Positions 1 through 9,078 are shown, counted from the stretch's first letter. The stretch: DNA of 64,000 nt from Gordonia sihwensis NBRC 108236 (GCF_000333035.1 NZ_BANU01000010.1:1-64000), one strand, 5' to 3'. Numbers and translations are program-made. The notes: a model not told the origin generated them from the letters alone.

Positions 1-897
1 GGGCCGGGCGCCGGCAGCGCGCTGGGGCGCGGGCTTGGCCGGTGCGGCCTTCGACGCAGCAGCGGTTCGGGGGGCTGCGGGGGAAGTGGCTGCACGCTTG
101 GTGGCCGCGTCCTTCGCGTTCGCGGAGCCCTTCGGGGCCGCCGCCGCGGCGGGCACCCGCTTGGTCGCGGCAGTTCTGCTCCTGGTCTCGCGCGTCGCTG
201 CGTCCTTGGGCTGTGTGCCGGCCGCCGCGTCTCTCGTGGCCGTGCGTTTCGTCGCAGAGGTGCCTGCCGCACCGGTTCGCCGCGTTGCGGATGCCTTGGC
301 CTGAGCGCCGGCCGCCGCCGGAGTGGCGGCGCGCTTGGGGGAGCCGGTCTTGCCCGAGGACCCGGAGCGGGGTGCGGTCTTCTTCGCGGGGGCGGCCCGC
401 CGACCGGACTCGGCGGTGGTCGGACGCGACTTCCCGGTGAACTTGCCGAACACGGCCAGGCCCTGGGGGCGAGCCAGGAGCAATCGCGCCACCACAACGG
501 CCAGGGTCAGGACGAAGGCCAGTAGGATCCATGGAAAGCTCGTCGCGATCGGCAGGATCACCTTCAGGACGATGTCCCGCATGCCCTGCGCGCTGTCGGA
601 ACTCAGGGTGTAGAGGGTGACGATGCCGACCACGAACGCGACCAGCGGCGGTTGTGCCGCCGCGGTGAACAGTGCTCGTTGCCGCACGCACAGTGCGGCC
701 AGAACGCACCCGAGCAGGTAGCACACCTTGAACGCCCGGCCCAGTGACGATGACGTATCGGCGCTGATGACGGCGCCGAGAGTCGTGGCTCCGACGGCGA
801 TCAGAACGGCGCCCCACCAGGGCACACCCCGGATGGTGGGCAGGACGGACCGCTCGTCGGCGGGCACGGCAGAGCCGGCTAGCAAGCGCGAAAACAC
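1..897 (-). CDS. DUF6542 domain membrane protein, C-terminus cut by window edge
   Basis: Reading the minus strand from GTG at 897 gives 299 open codons that run off the left edge, so the 3' end is missing. Residues about 20-150 form a compact block of four hydrophobic segments beginning VPWWGAVLIAVGATTLGAV, which fits the DUF6542 membrane domain. The rest is a long low-complexity tail rich in Ala, Lys, Arg, Thr and Pro, probably disordered and cytosolic. An in-frame stop lies six codons upstream of the GTG, so the start cannot be far off, but no clear ribosome-binding site is visible. In mycobacteria a homologue (Rv1111c) sits beside ychF, and ychF is about 3.3 kb away here. The biochemical function is unknown. 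Confidence 0.8.
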   Translation of the reverse strand, partial: MFSRLLAGSAVPADERSVLPTIRGVPWWGAVLIAVGATTLGAVISADTSSSLGRAFKVCYLLGCVLAALCVRQRALFTAAAQPPLVAFVVGIVTLYTLSSDSAQGMRDIVLKVILPIATSFPWILLAFVLTLAVVVARLLLARPQGLAVFGKFTGKSRPTTAESGRRAAPAKKTAPRSGSSGKTGSPKRAATPAAAGAQAKASATRRTGAAGTSATKRTATRDAAAGTQPKDAATRETRSRTAATKRVPAAAAAPKGSANAKDAATKRAATSPAAPRTAAASKAAPAKPAPQRAAGARP

Positions 898-902
898 AAC
901 TA

Positions 903-914
903 AACGGTACCGTT
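903..914. promoter_or_regulatory. 12-bp perfect palindrome just upstream of the DUF6542 gene
   Basis: AACGGTACCGTT is a perfect inverted repeat with no spacer. It lies 5-17 bases upstream of the GTG start at 897, in the 61-bp gap between this gene and rmuC. Its symmetry and place suit a dimeric repressor such as a TetR-type protein, but no regulator gene is adjacent, so the operator role is inference. Confidence 0.35.
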
Positions 915-958
915 AACTCCGCCGATCGCCGTGATCCGAAGCCGTGAGTTTCCTGAAT

Positions 959-2038
959 CTATCGGCTCGGTGATATTGATCTCACCACCGAATCGACGGG
1001 GCTGATCCCGTCGCTGACCCGCACCGACGGGTTGGCGGTACCCGAGAGGGCTTCCAGATCTGCGAGCTTGCGGGCGGTGACTCCGAGGCGACTGTCGATG
1101 GCTCCGACCGTCGAGTTGTACGACTCCACGGCCCGGCGCAGGGACGCACCGGTCTTCTCCAGGTGGCCGAGCACTTGGTCTATCCGCTGGTACAGCTGGC
1201 GACCGAGAGCATGAATGGTCTCGGCGTCCTCGGCGAGCGCATACTGACGCCAGCCCAGGGCGACGGTTCGCAGCAGGGCGATCAGGGTGCTGGGCGTAGC
1301 GAGCACCACGTCACGGGAGAACGCGTAGTCGAGGAGACCCGGGTCGCCGCGCAGCGCGGATTCGAGAACCCCGTCGCCGGGCAGGAACAGAACGACGAAT
1401 TCCGGCGACACGGGTTGTGCGGACCAGTACGACTTCGCGGACAGTACGTTCACGTGAGCCCGCACGGCCTGCGCGTGCCGGGCGATGACCTCGCGGTTGT
1501 CGGGGACTGCGCCGGAGGTCGATTCCAGGTACGCGTGCAGCGGCACTTTGGCGTCCACCACGATCCGTCGTCCACCGGCGAGTTGAACCACCAGGTCGGG
1601 TCGCACGGCCCGGTCGGCGTCCGACTGCCCCTGTACCTGCGTCGCGAAATCGCAGTGCCGCGACATCCCGGACAGTTCGACGATTCTTTCGAGTTGGATC
1701 TCGCCCCAGCGGCCGCGAACGTGCGGTGCGTGGAGTGCACTGGCCAACTGGCTGGTCTGCTGGTGCAGTCGCTGCGAGGTCGCGTGCACTCCGCGCATCT
1801 GTTCGGCGAGGCCGGCGTAGGCGTGGGCACGTCCGGCCTCGCTCCGCCGCAGTTCCTCCGACAGCCGTCCGAGTGTCTCGCGCAGCGGACCCACCACGAG
1901 GTCGACCTCCGCGCCCAGCGACGGCCCGGGACGTTCGCCGCCGGAGTGATGTCCGCCCGTCGCCGTACCGCGGGCGAACCACCCGAGGAGTGCGCCGACG
2001 ATGAGACAGAGCGGGCCGATGATCGCTGCTGGTGTCAT
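959..2038 (-). CDS. rmuC: DNA recombination protein RmuC
   Basis: Encodes 359 residues. An N-terminal membrane anchor (about residues 4-22) is followed by a helical, probably coiled-coil stretch and then the RmuC nuclease-like domain. The signature is visible as RGRWGEIQLERIVE, VDAKVPL and PEFVVLFLPGD. RmuC proteins limit inversion or rearrangement at inverted repeats and belong to a PD-(D/E)XK-like fold group, but their exact activity is poorly defined. The start chosen is the ATG at 2038, whose product begins directly with the anchor; the open frame extends upstream but there overlaps ogt. It lies downstream of ogt on the same strand with a 121-bp gap. Confidence 0.9.
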   Translation of the reverse strand: MTPAAIIGPLCLIVGALLGWFARGTATGGHHSGGERPGPSLGAEVDLVVGPLRETLGRLSEELRRSEAGRAHAYAGLAEQMRGVHATSQRLHQQTSQLASALHAPHVRGRWGEIQLERIVELSGMSRHCDFATQVQGQSDADRAVRPDLVVQLAGGRRIVVDAKVPLHAYLESTSGAVPDNREVIARHAQAVRAHVNVLSAKSYWSAQPVSPEFVVLFLPGDGVLESALRGDPGLLDYAFSRDVVLATPSTLIALLRTVALGWRQYALAEDAETIHALGRQLYQRIDQVLGHLEKTGASLRRAVESYNSTVGAIDSRLGVTARKLADLEALSGTANPSVRVSDGISPVDSVVRSISPSR

Positions 2039-2159
2039 GCCGCCATCTTGGCGCGAGCCTCTGACATCGATCCCGGGCATCAATCCTGGCCTGGCAGCTC
2101 CCCGCCGGCTCGAGGCGCACGGGCTACTGGTCGTCCGAACCGCGGCGTCGGTGGCCGGC

Positions 2160-2690
2160 TCAGTCTTCGAGGTCGGGCGGCGGCTCCTCACGAGCGAGAA
2201 GGTTCCGCTTGAGATCGAGCCCGTAGCGAAACCCGCCGAGACCGCCGCTCGCCCTGGTGACGCGGTGGCAGGGAACGAACAGGGCGGCAGCGTTGCGCAC
2301 ACAGCATTGAGCGGCGCCGCGGACCGCTGCCGGACGCCCCGCGCGTTCGGCGAGCTGACCGTAGGTGACCGGGTATCCCGCCGGCACCAGCCGCAATGCC
2401 GACCACGCCGCGGCGATGAACGGGCCCGCGATCTGACGCACCGCGACACCGGACGGAGCGGCGAAGTCGCCGTCGTAGTAAGCGGTCACGGCGTCGGCGA
2501 CCGGGCCCGCCGGGCGCCGGCTGAGCTGACCACCGCGCAATGCGGGAGCGATGAGCCCGGCGAGATACTCGGCCGACTCGGTCCAGCCGGCGGCGTGCAC
2601 GGTGTCCGCGTCGTCGTACAGGACGGTGAACGGGCCGTCGGCGGTGGCGACGGTGGTCCAGCCGAGGGCTGGGGCGGTTGGCATGGTCAT
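2160..2690 (-). CDS. ogt: Methylated-DNA-protein-cysteine methyltransferase
   Basis: A 176-residue O6-alkylguanine DNA alkyltransferase. It takes the alkyl group from O6-methylguanine onto its own cysteine, a single-turnover suicide repair reaction. The active-site motif PCHRV is present with the acceptor at Cys141. The helix-turn-helix segment that inserts the arginine finger precedes it (VTYGQLAERAGRP, then the Arg/Asn-containing helix at 124-134). The C-terminal GGFRYGLDLKRNLL segment is also typical. Start is the ATG at 2690. It is divergent from the AI-2E family gene and precedes rmuC, so two DNA-maintenance genes lie side by side. Confidence 0.92.
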   Translation of the reverse strand: MTMPTAPALGWTTVATADGPFTVLYDDADTVHAAGWTESAEYLAGLIAPALRGGQLSRRPAGPVADAVTAYYDGDFAAPSGVAVRQIAGPFIAAAWSALRLVPAGYPVTYGQLAERAGRPAAVRGAAQCCVRNAAALFVPCHRVTRASGGLGGFRYGLDLKRNLLAREEPPPDLED

Positions 2691-2869
2691 CGGACCTCCC
2701 GGTGTCGGCCGGCGAGGTGATGGACTCGCCGGGATCAGACTGACGTCTACTGAATTGGACGCACCGCACCGTGGTTCGGTTCCATTCCCGTCTCCCGGCG
2801 CGTACGACAGTCGGACGACCCCTCGCGCGGCGAACCGCGGATGTCGGAGGCGTATGTGAAGATTGGCGC

Positions 2870-4156
2870 GTGAGCGACCGAAACGACGAATCTTCGCCGG
2901 AACCCGACACCGGGACGAGCGACCGCGCCGACGCAGCCGCCGCGGAGCCGACCCCGGAGCGATTGCTGAACCCGGTCACCGGCAAGCCCTATCCGACGCG
3001 CGGCAGGGTGTTCCTGACGGGCCTGCGGTCCTCGTCCATCGTGTCCTTGCAGATGCTGCTGGTGATGGTGTTCCTGTTCGCGCTGCTGTGGGTGATGTCC
3101 AAGCTCTGGGTGATCCTGCTGCCGGTGATCCTCGGTATCGTCGTCGCGACGGTGCTGTGGCCGCCTGTCCGATGGCTGCTCTCGAAGCGGGTGCCGCCCG
3201 CGGCGGCGACCCTCGTGGTGCTGCTGGCGGCGATCGCGGTCATCGGCGGCGTCATCGGCGGCATCGTGCCGTCAGTCATCGACCAGGCGCCGCAGCTGGC
3301 CGATCGCGCCGTCGACGGTGTGCATCGGGTTCAGGAGTGGATCCAGGGTCCGCCGCTCAACGTCGGCGACGATCAGATCAATGCTCTCGTCAACGAGATC
3401 ACCAGCAAGCTGCAGAAGAGCGCGACCACGATCGCCTCGGGTGTGTTCAGCGGAGTCGGCGTCGCGACCTCGGTGCTGGTGACGCTGTTCACGACCGTGG
3501 TCCTGGTGTTCTTCTTCCTCAAGGACGGGCCCAAATTCCTGCCGTGGCTCAACCGCACGATGGGGGCCGAGGGGGCCGTTCACATCAGCGAGATCCTGCG
3601 GCGGATGTGGGAGACGCTGGGCGGCTTCATCCGAACCCAGGCCATCGTCAGCTTCGTGGATGCGGCCCTGATCGGCATCGGTCTGGTGGTGCTCGACGTG
3701 CCGCTCGCGGGAGTGCTGATCGTCATCACGTTCATGGGCGGATTCATCCCGATCGTGGGTGCCTTCGTCGCCGGTGCGCTCGCGGTGCTGATCGCGCTCG
3801 TGTCGAACGGGCTCACCTCTGCCCTGATCGTGCTCGGAATCATCCTGGCGGTGCAGCAGTTGGAGGGCAATGTCCTCTCGCCGTGGCTGCAGGCCAAGTC
3901 GATGAACCTGCACGCGGTCATCGTGCTGCTGTCGGTGACGTTGGGCGGCAGTCTCTTCGGCATCACCGGAGCGTTCCTCGCGGTGCCCGCGGCGTCGTGT
4001 CTCGCCGTCGCCCTGAGGTACATCCTCGAACAGATCGGCAGAGCCGCGGGCGATGAGATAGCCGCTGAGGACGAGGCGGCCCGGGCGGCGCAGCAGGAGT
4101 CCCGCAAGCGCAGGCGCGGGCCGGGTAGGTCGGGCGCGCAGACGCAGATAGACTGA
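2870..4156 (+). CDS. AI-2E family transporter (PerM-type permease)
   Basis: A 428-residue integral membrane protein of the AI-2E transporter/PerM family. The first 55 residues are polar and acidic. A membrane pair follows (VSLQMLLVMVFLFALLWVM and the next segment), then an extracytoplasmic loop with QAPQLADRAVDGVHRVQEW, then the later membrane bundle with the family motif VVLVFFFLKDGPKF and a Gly-rich ITFMGGFIPIVGAFVAG segment. Family members move small molecules or ions; the substrate here cannot be told, and autoinducer-2 export should not be assumed. I chose GTG at 2870 because the 33 upstream codons in frame look non-coding. It ends 6 bp before ychF, so the two are probably co-transcribed. 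Confidence 0.88.
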   Translation: MSDRNDESSPEPDTGTSDRADAAAAEPTPERLLNPVTGKPYPTRGRVFLTGLRSSSIVSLQMLLVMVFLFALLWVMSKLWVILLPVILGIVVATVLWPPVRWLLSKRVPPAAATLVVLLAAIAVIGGVIGGIVPSVIDQAPQLADRAVDGVHRVQEWIQGPPLNVGDDQINALVNEITSKLQKSATTIASGVFSGVGVATSVLVTLFTTVVLVFFFLKDGPKFLPWLNRTMGAEGAVHISEILRRMWETLGGFIRTQAIVSFVDAALIGIGLVVLDVPLAGVLIVITFMGGFIPIVGAFVAGALAVLIALVSNGLTSALIVLGIILAVQQLEGNVLSPWLQAKSMNLHAVIVLLSVTLGGSLFGITGAFLAVPAASCLAVALRYILEQIGRAAGDEIAAEDEAARAAQQESRKRRRGPGRSGAQTQID

Positions 4157-4162
4157 CCTCCC

Positions 4163-5242
4163 GTGAGTCTTACCCTCGGAATCGTCGGCCTGCCCAATGT
4201 CGGAAAGTCGACGCTCTTCAACGCCCTGACCCGTAACGACGTGCTCGCCGCGAACTACCCGTTCGCCACCATCGAGCCGAACGTCGGCGTCGTGGAACTG
4301 CCCGACGCGCGGCTCGACCGGCTCGCCGAGATCTTCGGCAGCGAACGGATCCTCCCCGCCGTCGTGTCGTTCGTCGACATCGCGGGAATCGTCAAGGGCG
4401 CATCGGAGGGCGAGGGCATGGGTAACCAGTTCCTCGCGAACATCCGCGAGGCCGACGCCATCTGCCAGGTGGTTCGCGTGTTCTCCGACGACGACGTGGT
4501 GCACGTCGACGGCCGCGTCGATCCGCGCGCCGACATCGAGGTCATCGAGACCGAACTGATCCTGGCGGACATGCAGACTCTCGAGAAGGCGATTCCGCGT
4601 CTCGAGAAGGAGGCGAAGAAGAACAAGGACCAGGCGGAGTCGCTCGACGCGGCCAAGAAGGCGCAGGCGGTTCTCGACAGCGGCAAGACGTTGTTCTCGG
4701 TGAAGGACTCGTTCGACCTGTCGTCGGTGCGCGAACTGCATCTGCTGACCGCCAAGCCGTTCCTCTACGTCTTCAACGCCGACGAGGCCGTTCTCACCGA
4801 CGAGGCACGCAAGCAGGAACTCCGCGACGCCGTCGCACCGGCCGACTGCGTCTTTCTGGACGCCAAGGTCGAGAGCGAACTCCTCGAACTCGAGGAGGAG
4901 GACGCTCAGGAACTCCTCGACTCGATCGGGCAGGACGAGCCCGGTCTGCGTCAGCTCGCCCGCGCCGGTTTCCACACGCTCGGTCTGCAGACCTACCTCA
5001 CCGCCGGTCCCAAGGAGGCTCGCGCCTGGACCATCCGCCAGGGCGACACCGCGCCCAAGGCCGCGGGCGTCATCCACACCGACTTCGAGAAGGGCTTCAT
5101 CAAGGCCGAGATCGTGTCGTTCACCGACCTCGACGCCGCCGGCTCGATGAACGCGGCCAAGGCCGCGGGCAAGGTCCGCATGGAGGGCAAGGACTACGTG
5201 ATGGCCGACGGCGACGTAGTGGAGTTCCGGTTTAACGTCTAG
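4163..5242 (+). CDS. ychF: Redox-regulated ATPase/GTPase YchF (OLA1 family)
   Basis: A 359-residue Obg-related P-loop NTPase of typical length. The P-loop GLPNVGKST is at residues 9-17, the switch region has FVDIAGIVKGASEGEGMG, and the C-terminal TGS domain starts near LQTYLTAGPKEARAW and includes IHTDFEKGF. YchF proteins bind ATP better than GTP, associate with ribosomes and affect oxidative stress responses. The GTG start is 6 bp after the preceding stop. A hairpin at 5267-5292 probably ends this transcript. Confidence 0.96.
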   Translation: MSLTLGIVGLPNVGKSTLFNALTRNDVLAANYPFATIEPNVGVVELPDARLDRLAEIFGSERILPAVVSFVDIAGIVKGASEGEGMGNQFLANIREADAICQVVRVFSDDDVVHVDGRVDPRADIEVIETELILADMQTLEKAIPRLEKEAKKNKDQAESLDAAKKAQAVLDSGKTLFSVKDSFDLSSVRELHLLTAKPFLYVFNADEAVLTDEARKQELRDAVAPADCVFLDAKVESELLELEEEDAQELLDSIGQDEPGLRQLARAGFHTLGLQTYLTAGPKEARAWTIRQGDTAPKAAGVIHTDFEKGFIKAEIVSFTDLDAAGSMNAAKAAGKVRMEGKDYVMADGDVVEFRFNV

Positions 5243-5266
5243 CGATAATGACGGGCAGTCCGGTTC

Positions 5267-5292
5267 GCTGGTGACACCCTCGGGTCACCAGC
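5267..5292 (+). terminator. Hairpin after ychF, probable terminator
   Basis: GCTGGTGAC and GTCACCAGC form a perfect 9-bp stem around an 8-base loop, 24 bases after the ychF stop. There is no T-run, as is common for actinobacterial terminators. The rest of the gap to 5482 holds no gene that I can support. Confidence 0.6.
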
Positions 5293-5482
5293 GTCGATCT
5301 CGGCTGGGGCGACCCACCCACGCAGGCACTCGTTCCCGACACCGTCCTTCCAACTCAAGAGGACGCGGCATCAAGCCCGGGGCGCTGCACCTTCTGTGCG
5401 GCTTGCCCGGGCCCTCGACCACTATGAACATGGTTGAGGACGTCTACGCCGAGTGACGATCCGAGTGATGAACGGAGAGCAG

Positions 5483-6469
5483 ATGACCGAGACGATGCGT
5501 GCCCTTGTGTCCGGACGCGGACCCGAGTGGCTTCTCGCCGATGCGGCGCTTCCCGAGCCCGGTCCGGGCCAGGTGCTCATTCGCAACCGCGCCGCGGCGA
5601 CCAACAACGCCGATCTCCCGATGCTGGCCGAGGCCGACCCCACCAGAGGCGGACACGGTCGTGAGTTCATCGCCGGATTCGAGTACGCGGGGGAGATCGC
5701 AGCTCTCGGAGAGGACGCCGGCGACTGGCAGGTCGGGGACCCGGTGATGGGCACCTTTCCGTCCGCGTTCGCGGACTACCTGATCGCGGACCACCGCTTC
5801 GTGCTGCCCCGTCCCGAGGGGTTGGCCGCGGACATCGCCTGCGCGTTGCCGACAGCGCTCCTCACCGAGTTCGGTGCTCTCACTGTCGCCGGGTTCGTGC
5901 CGGGGCGAAGTGTTCTCATCACGGGCGCGACCACCGGCATCGGCCTGGTCGGCGTGCAGATGGCGAAGGTGCTCGGCGCTTCTCCGGTCGTCGCGACCAC
6001 ACGTACCTCCGGCAAGCGTGAACTTCTCGCCGGTCTCGGCGCGGATACGGTGATCGTCACCGGCGACGAAGACCTGACGCAGGCAACACTCGCCGCGACC
6101 GGCGGCAAGGGCGCCGACGTCGTCCTCGACCATGTCGCTGGCGAGACCTTCGCGCAATGCCTTCCCGCGACCGCCGAGGACGGTCACGTCGTCAACATCG
6201 GTCGCCTCGCAGGTCGCGCGTCCACGATCGACCTCGACGCGTTGTCCTACCGGCATCTGACCGTCCACGGCGTCTCGTTCGGGTTCTCCCGCGACTGGGA
6301 GACCGTGCCGATCCTCGAGAGTCTGAGCGCTGACGTGCTGCCCGCAGTCGCCCGCGGCGAGATCCAGCCCGTCATCGACTCCGTCGTGGACGTCGCCGAC
6401 TTCCAGCAGGTCGCAGAACGGCTTCGTTCAGGGAAGGCGGTCGGCAAGGCCGTCCTGGTCTTCGGCTAG
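5483..6469 (+). CDS. NAD(P)H:quinone reductase-like medium-chain dehydrogenase (zinc-free)
   Basis: A 328-residue medium-chain dehydrogenase/reductase. The GroES-like N-terminal half is followed by a Rossmann nucleotide-binding motif TGATTGIG at residues 147-154. No structural or catalytic zinc-binding Cys cluster is seen, which places it with quinone oxidoreductase (Qor-like) enzymes rather than alcohol dehydrogenases. It would transfer hydride from NAD(P)H to a quinone or an enone. The ATG at 5483 follows a good GGAGA site at about 5474; ten upstream codons are also open. The true substrate is unknown. Confidence 0.85.
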   Translation: MTETMRALVSGRGPEWLLADAALPEPGPGQVLIRNRAAATNNADLPMLAEADPTRGGHGREFIAGFEYAGEIAALGEDAGDWQVGDPVMGTFPSAFADYLIADHRFVLPRPEGLAADIACALPTALLTEFGALTVAGFVPGRSVLITGATTGIGLVGVQMAKVLGASPVVATTRTSGKRELLAGLGADTVIVTGDEDLTQATLAATGGKGADVVLDHVAGETFAQCLPATAEDGHVVNIGRLAGRASTIDLDALSYRHLTVHGVSFGFSRDWETVPILESLSADVLPAVARGEIQPVIDSVVDVADFQQVAERLRSGKAVGKAVLVFG

Positions 6470-6534
6470 ATGTGGTGCCGCCCGATGACCTCGTCACGTG
6501 AGCAGCACTCGACCCGCAACGGAAGTCGTCCGGC

Positions 6535-6813
6535 ATGACTGAGGTCGTCGTCAGCGGCAGGCTGATCTGCGGCGATGACGCGCAGACCGCGATCGTCGAG
6601 CGACTTCTGCCGCGACATGTCGAACTCACCCGGGCCGAACCCGGATGCGTCGCGTTCTCGGTGCTGCCGACGTCGGAGCCGGGCGTGTGGGCGGTCGACG
6701 AGACGTTCGTCGACGCGGCGGCGTTCCGAGCGCACCAGAGGCGGGTCGCGTCGAGCGAGTGGGGCCGGATGACCGCCGGAATCGAGCGCGTCTACACGAT
6801 CCAGGGCAGCTGA
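6535..6813 (+). CDS. Antibiotic biosynthesis monooxygenase (ABM) domain protein
   Basis: A 92-residue single-domain protein with the dimeric ferredoxin-like ABM fold signature: an N-terminal strand, LLPRHVELTRAEPGCVAFSV, then a DETFVDAAAFRAHQ segment. Members are cofactor-free monooxygenases on quinol-type substrates or heme-degrading relatives; the exact role is not predictable. It lies 65 bp after the quinone reductase on the same strand. A joint role in quinone chemistry is plausible but only inferred. Confidence 0.8.
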   Translation: MTEVVVSGRLICGDDAQTAIVERLLPRHVELTRAEPGCVAFSVLPTSEPGVWAVDETFVDAAAFRAHQRRVASSEWGRMTAGIERVYTIQGS

Positions 6814-6907
6814 GGCGGACCAGCCCCTCGACCGTCCTCGCGCCGTCCAGGGCCGTCGATCGGCGTGGCTGCTGGCATATCGGCCTTCTTCCTGGTAGTT
6901 AGTTGCG

Positions 6908-7747
6908 ATGACAGAACAAGAATCGTCATTCAGCCGGACCGCACTCTTCTCCGCCGCAGCGCGCGCAGCGCACGCGCTCGTCGACAGCCCACCGCACTTG
7001 CTCGTGGACGACGCCGCTCAAGAACTGTGTCGGCTGACGAGTCCGTCGCCTCTCGATTTCCAGTTGGCGCAACCCGAGGCGCCCATCCTCGCCGCCGCGC
7101 GCCTGACCGCGTGCGCGCGATCTCGCTACGCGGAGACGGTGCTCGCCGAGACGGGAAACGACCAAGTCGTCGTGGTCGGCGCCGGTCTGGACGCCACTGC
7201 GCTGCGGCTCCCGACCGGCAGACACCGGGTGTGGGTGGTGGACCGTCCGGGAGTGCTGCAGTGGCGGACGCGGCTGTTCGCACAGGCCGACCTCGCGGAC
7301 ACCGCGACAAGCGTCGCCGCTGATCTCGCCGACGGTCTGCGAGTAGGCGATCTCGACAATGCAGGAGTCGACCTCACCCGCCCTGTCACCGTGCTCTGGC
7401 TCGGTGTCAGCATGTACCTCGCACCCGATGAGTGCCGCAGGTTCCTCGGCGACGTCAGCGCGCTGGCCGACGGATCCGCGCTCGTCTTCGACTACCACCT
7501 GAGCCGGGAACTGCGTGACGACGCCGGCCGCGACTACGCACGTGCGGTCGCGGCGATGGCGGGCGCGAGCGGTGAGCCGTGGCAATGCGCGGCGTCCCCG
7601 GACTCGGTCGCGCAATGGCTCACCGAGCACGGGTGGCGGGTGGAGGCCGATATCGACGAAGCGGACGCGACCGACGACGGCTTCTTCGACCGGCAGCAGT
7701 ACTTGTCGCCGATGCGGCTGGTACGCCTCGTCCACGCGGTCCGGTGA
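6908..7747 (+). CDS. Class I SAM-dependent methyltransferase, leucine carboxyl methyltransferase-like
   Basis: A 279-residue protein of the LCMT/PpmP-like group that is expanded in Mycobacteriales. The SAM-binding segment VVVVGAGLDATALR is at residues 87-100, followed by the acidic strand VWVVDRPGVLQWR and a WLGVSMYLAP motif. Substrates of these actinobacterial paralogues are mostly unknown; polyketide or lipid carboxyl groups are commonly proposed. It is convergent with arr, with only 22 bp between the stops. Confidence 0.85.
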   Translation: MTEQESSFSRTALFSAAARAAHALVDSPPHLLVDDAAQELCRLTSPSPLDFQLAQPEAPILAAARLTACARSRYAETVLAETGNDQVVVVGAGLDATALRLPTGRHRVWVVDRPGVLQWRTRLFAQADLADTATSVAADLADGLRVGDLDNAGVDLTRPVTVLWLGVSMYLAPDECRRFLGDVSALADGSALVFDYHLSRELRDDAGRDYARAVAAMAGASGEPWQCAASPDSVAQWLTEHGWRVEADIDEADATDDGFFDRQQYLSPMRLVRLVHAVR

Positions 7748-7769
7748 CGGTCCCTCGCGCCGCGCGACC

Positions 7770-8180
7770 TCAGTTGATGATCTCGCCGCCGCCGTGTTCG
7801 AGAGTCGCGGCCAGCCGCTCGCGCCAGGTTCGGAGCTCGTCCGACGTGAGACGCTTCCAATCGGTGACCTCGCCGACCACGCGAAGCGGGTGGACGCTGC
7901 GATACGACCGGGTGGGATTGCCGGGGAATTTCTTGTCGGTTACATTCGGATCGTTCTCGAAGTCGCCGGTCGGTTGCACGAGGTAGACCCGTGGTTCGCC
8001 GTCGCCGGCCGCGAGTTCGGCGGCGAGGCCGGCGCCGTCTTGCAGCGCGGTGAAGTAGATGTGGTTCATCACCACTTCGGGACGGTAGTTGGACCGGAAC
8101 CCGGCGGTGAGGTGGTCTCCGATGTCGAGGTCGGCCTTCGTCCCGTGAAAGAACGGTCCCTCGTCCAGCACGTCGTTCAC
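7770..8180 (-). CDS. arr: NAD+-rifampin ADP-ribosyltransferase Arr
   Basis: A 136-residue protein closely matching the Arr family. It has FFHGTKADL near the N-terminus (His12, Gly13, Thr14), SNYRPEVVMNHIYFTAL, AAELAAGDG and the highly conserved block FENDPNVTDKKFPGNPTRSY. Arr inactivates rifamycins by ADP-ribosylating the C23 hydroxyl, and chromosomal copies occur in M. smegmatis and many environmental actinomycetes. No mobile element, integron site or compositional break surrounds it, so it looks like an intrinsic chromosomal gene. It reads as a single intact gene. Confidence 0.95.
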   Translation of the reverse strand: MNDVLDEGPFFHGTKADLDIGDHLTAGFRSNYRPEVVMNHIYFTALQDGAGLAAELAAGDGEPRVYLVQPTGDFENDPNVTDKKFPGNPTRSYRSVHPLRVVGEVTDWKRLTSDELRTWRERLAATLEHGGGEIIN

Positions 8181-8247
8181 CGAGTCAGGCTACCCGATCC
8201 GGTGCTGCCCGACTCGGTGGCTGACGGTCCGCGCTCAGCGTGCCGCG

Positions 8248-9027
8248 TCACCGTCGCTCCGCGACCTGTCGGTGCAGCAGGCTCGGCCACAGTGCCATCT
8301 CTGCCGGTGTGCGTGCCACGGTCAGAGTCGCGTGCGGCAGCAGGTCGACGAGCGCCTCCGCAGTCGACAGCGGATGTCCGGCGTCGTCGGTCCACGCCAG
8401 AATCGAGGTCGGGACGTCGATCGCCGCGACGTGAGCGGGCGAGGGGAGGTCGCTGAGGGCGGCGCCGCGCAGAACGGACGGCAGCAGGTCTGTGGCGACG
8501 GCCGGCACCGTCTCGCGGGTGCCCGCGAGCGCCGGGGGCCGGGGTGCAGTGCGTCCCGCGTCGATGAACGCGTCGATCCCCTCCGTCTCGACGGTGTCGG
8601 CGGCTGCCCGATACATCTCGGCCATCGCGGGCCGGCTGTCCCACGCGGTCGGTGGGATCACCAGCGTGAGCCCGGAGAAACGACCGGGATCGAGGACGGC
8701 GGCGTGCAACAGAGTGCCGGTGCCCATCGACGGCCCGACACCGTGCACCCGCTCGCCGGGGAACCAGGAGTCGAGCAGCCGCAGCAGGTCGTCGGCCAGC
8801 ACCGGCCATCGATGGTCGCGGGGCTCCGGCCGCCCGGTCGACCGACCGTGCGCCCGCGCGTCGTAGCGCAGGAGGCGAGTGCCGCTGAGGCCGCGGCCCA
8901 GGTCGAGCCCCAGCGTCCGGTCGCGTGAGCGACTCGATGTGAGGCCGTGCAGCTGGACCACCGGCCACCCGTGCTCATCACTGAACTCGACGTCGAGGTC
9001 GGCTCCCGGAACGGTGAACGTCGTCAT
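8248..9027 (-). CDS. Alpha/beta hydrolase
   Basis: A 259-residue alpha/beta hydrolase. The oxyanion HG motif (QLHGLTSSR) is at residues 26-34, the RYDARAHGRST block at 54-64, and the nucleophile elbow GVGPSMG places Ser100 as nucleophile. A WTDDAGH segment is a likely site for the acidic residue. The ATG at 9027 has a good AGAGGAGA site upstream. The substrate is unknown. It is divergent from the condensation-GNAT fusion gene, with 51 bp between the starts. Confidence 0.85.
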   Translation of the reverse strand: MTTFTVPGADLDVEFSDEHGWPVVQLHGLTSSRSRDRTLGLDLGRGLSGTRLLRYDARAHGRSTGRPEPRDHRWPVLADDLLRLLDSWFPGERVHGVGPSMGTGTLLHAAVLDPGRFSGLTLVIPPTAWDSRPAMAEMYRAAADTVETEGIDAFIDAGRTAPRPPALAGTRETVPAVATDLLPSVLRGAALSDLPSPAHVAAIDVPTSILAWTDDAGHPLSTAEALVDLLPHATLTVARTPAEMALWPSLLHRQVAERR

Positions 9028-9078
9028 GGCTCTCCTCTGGGATTGCGGCCGCCGCGATGAGGGGTAGCGTAGCCGCTC

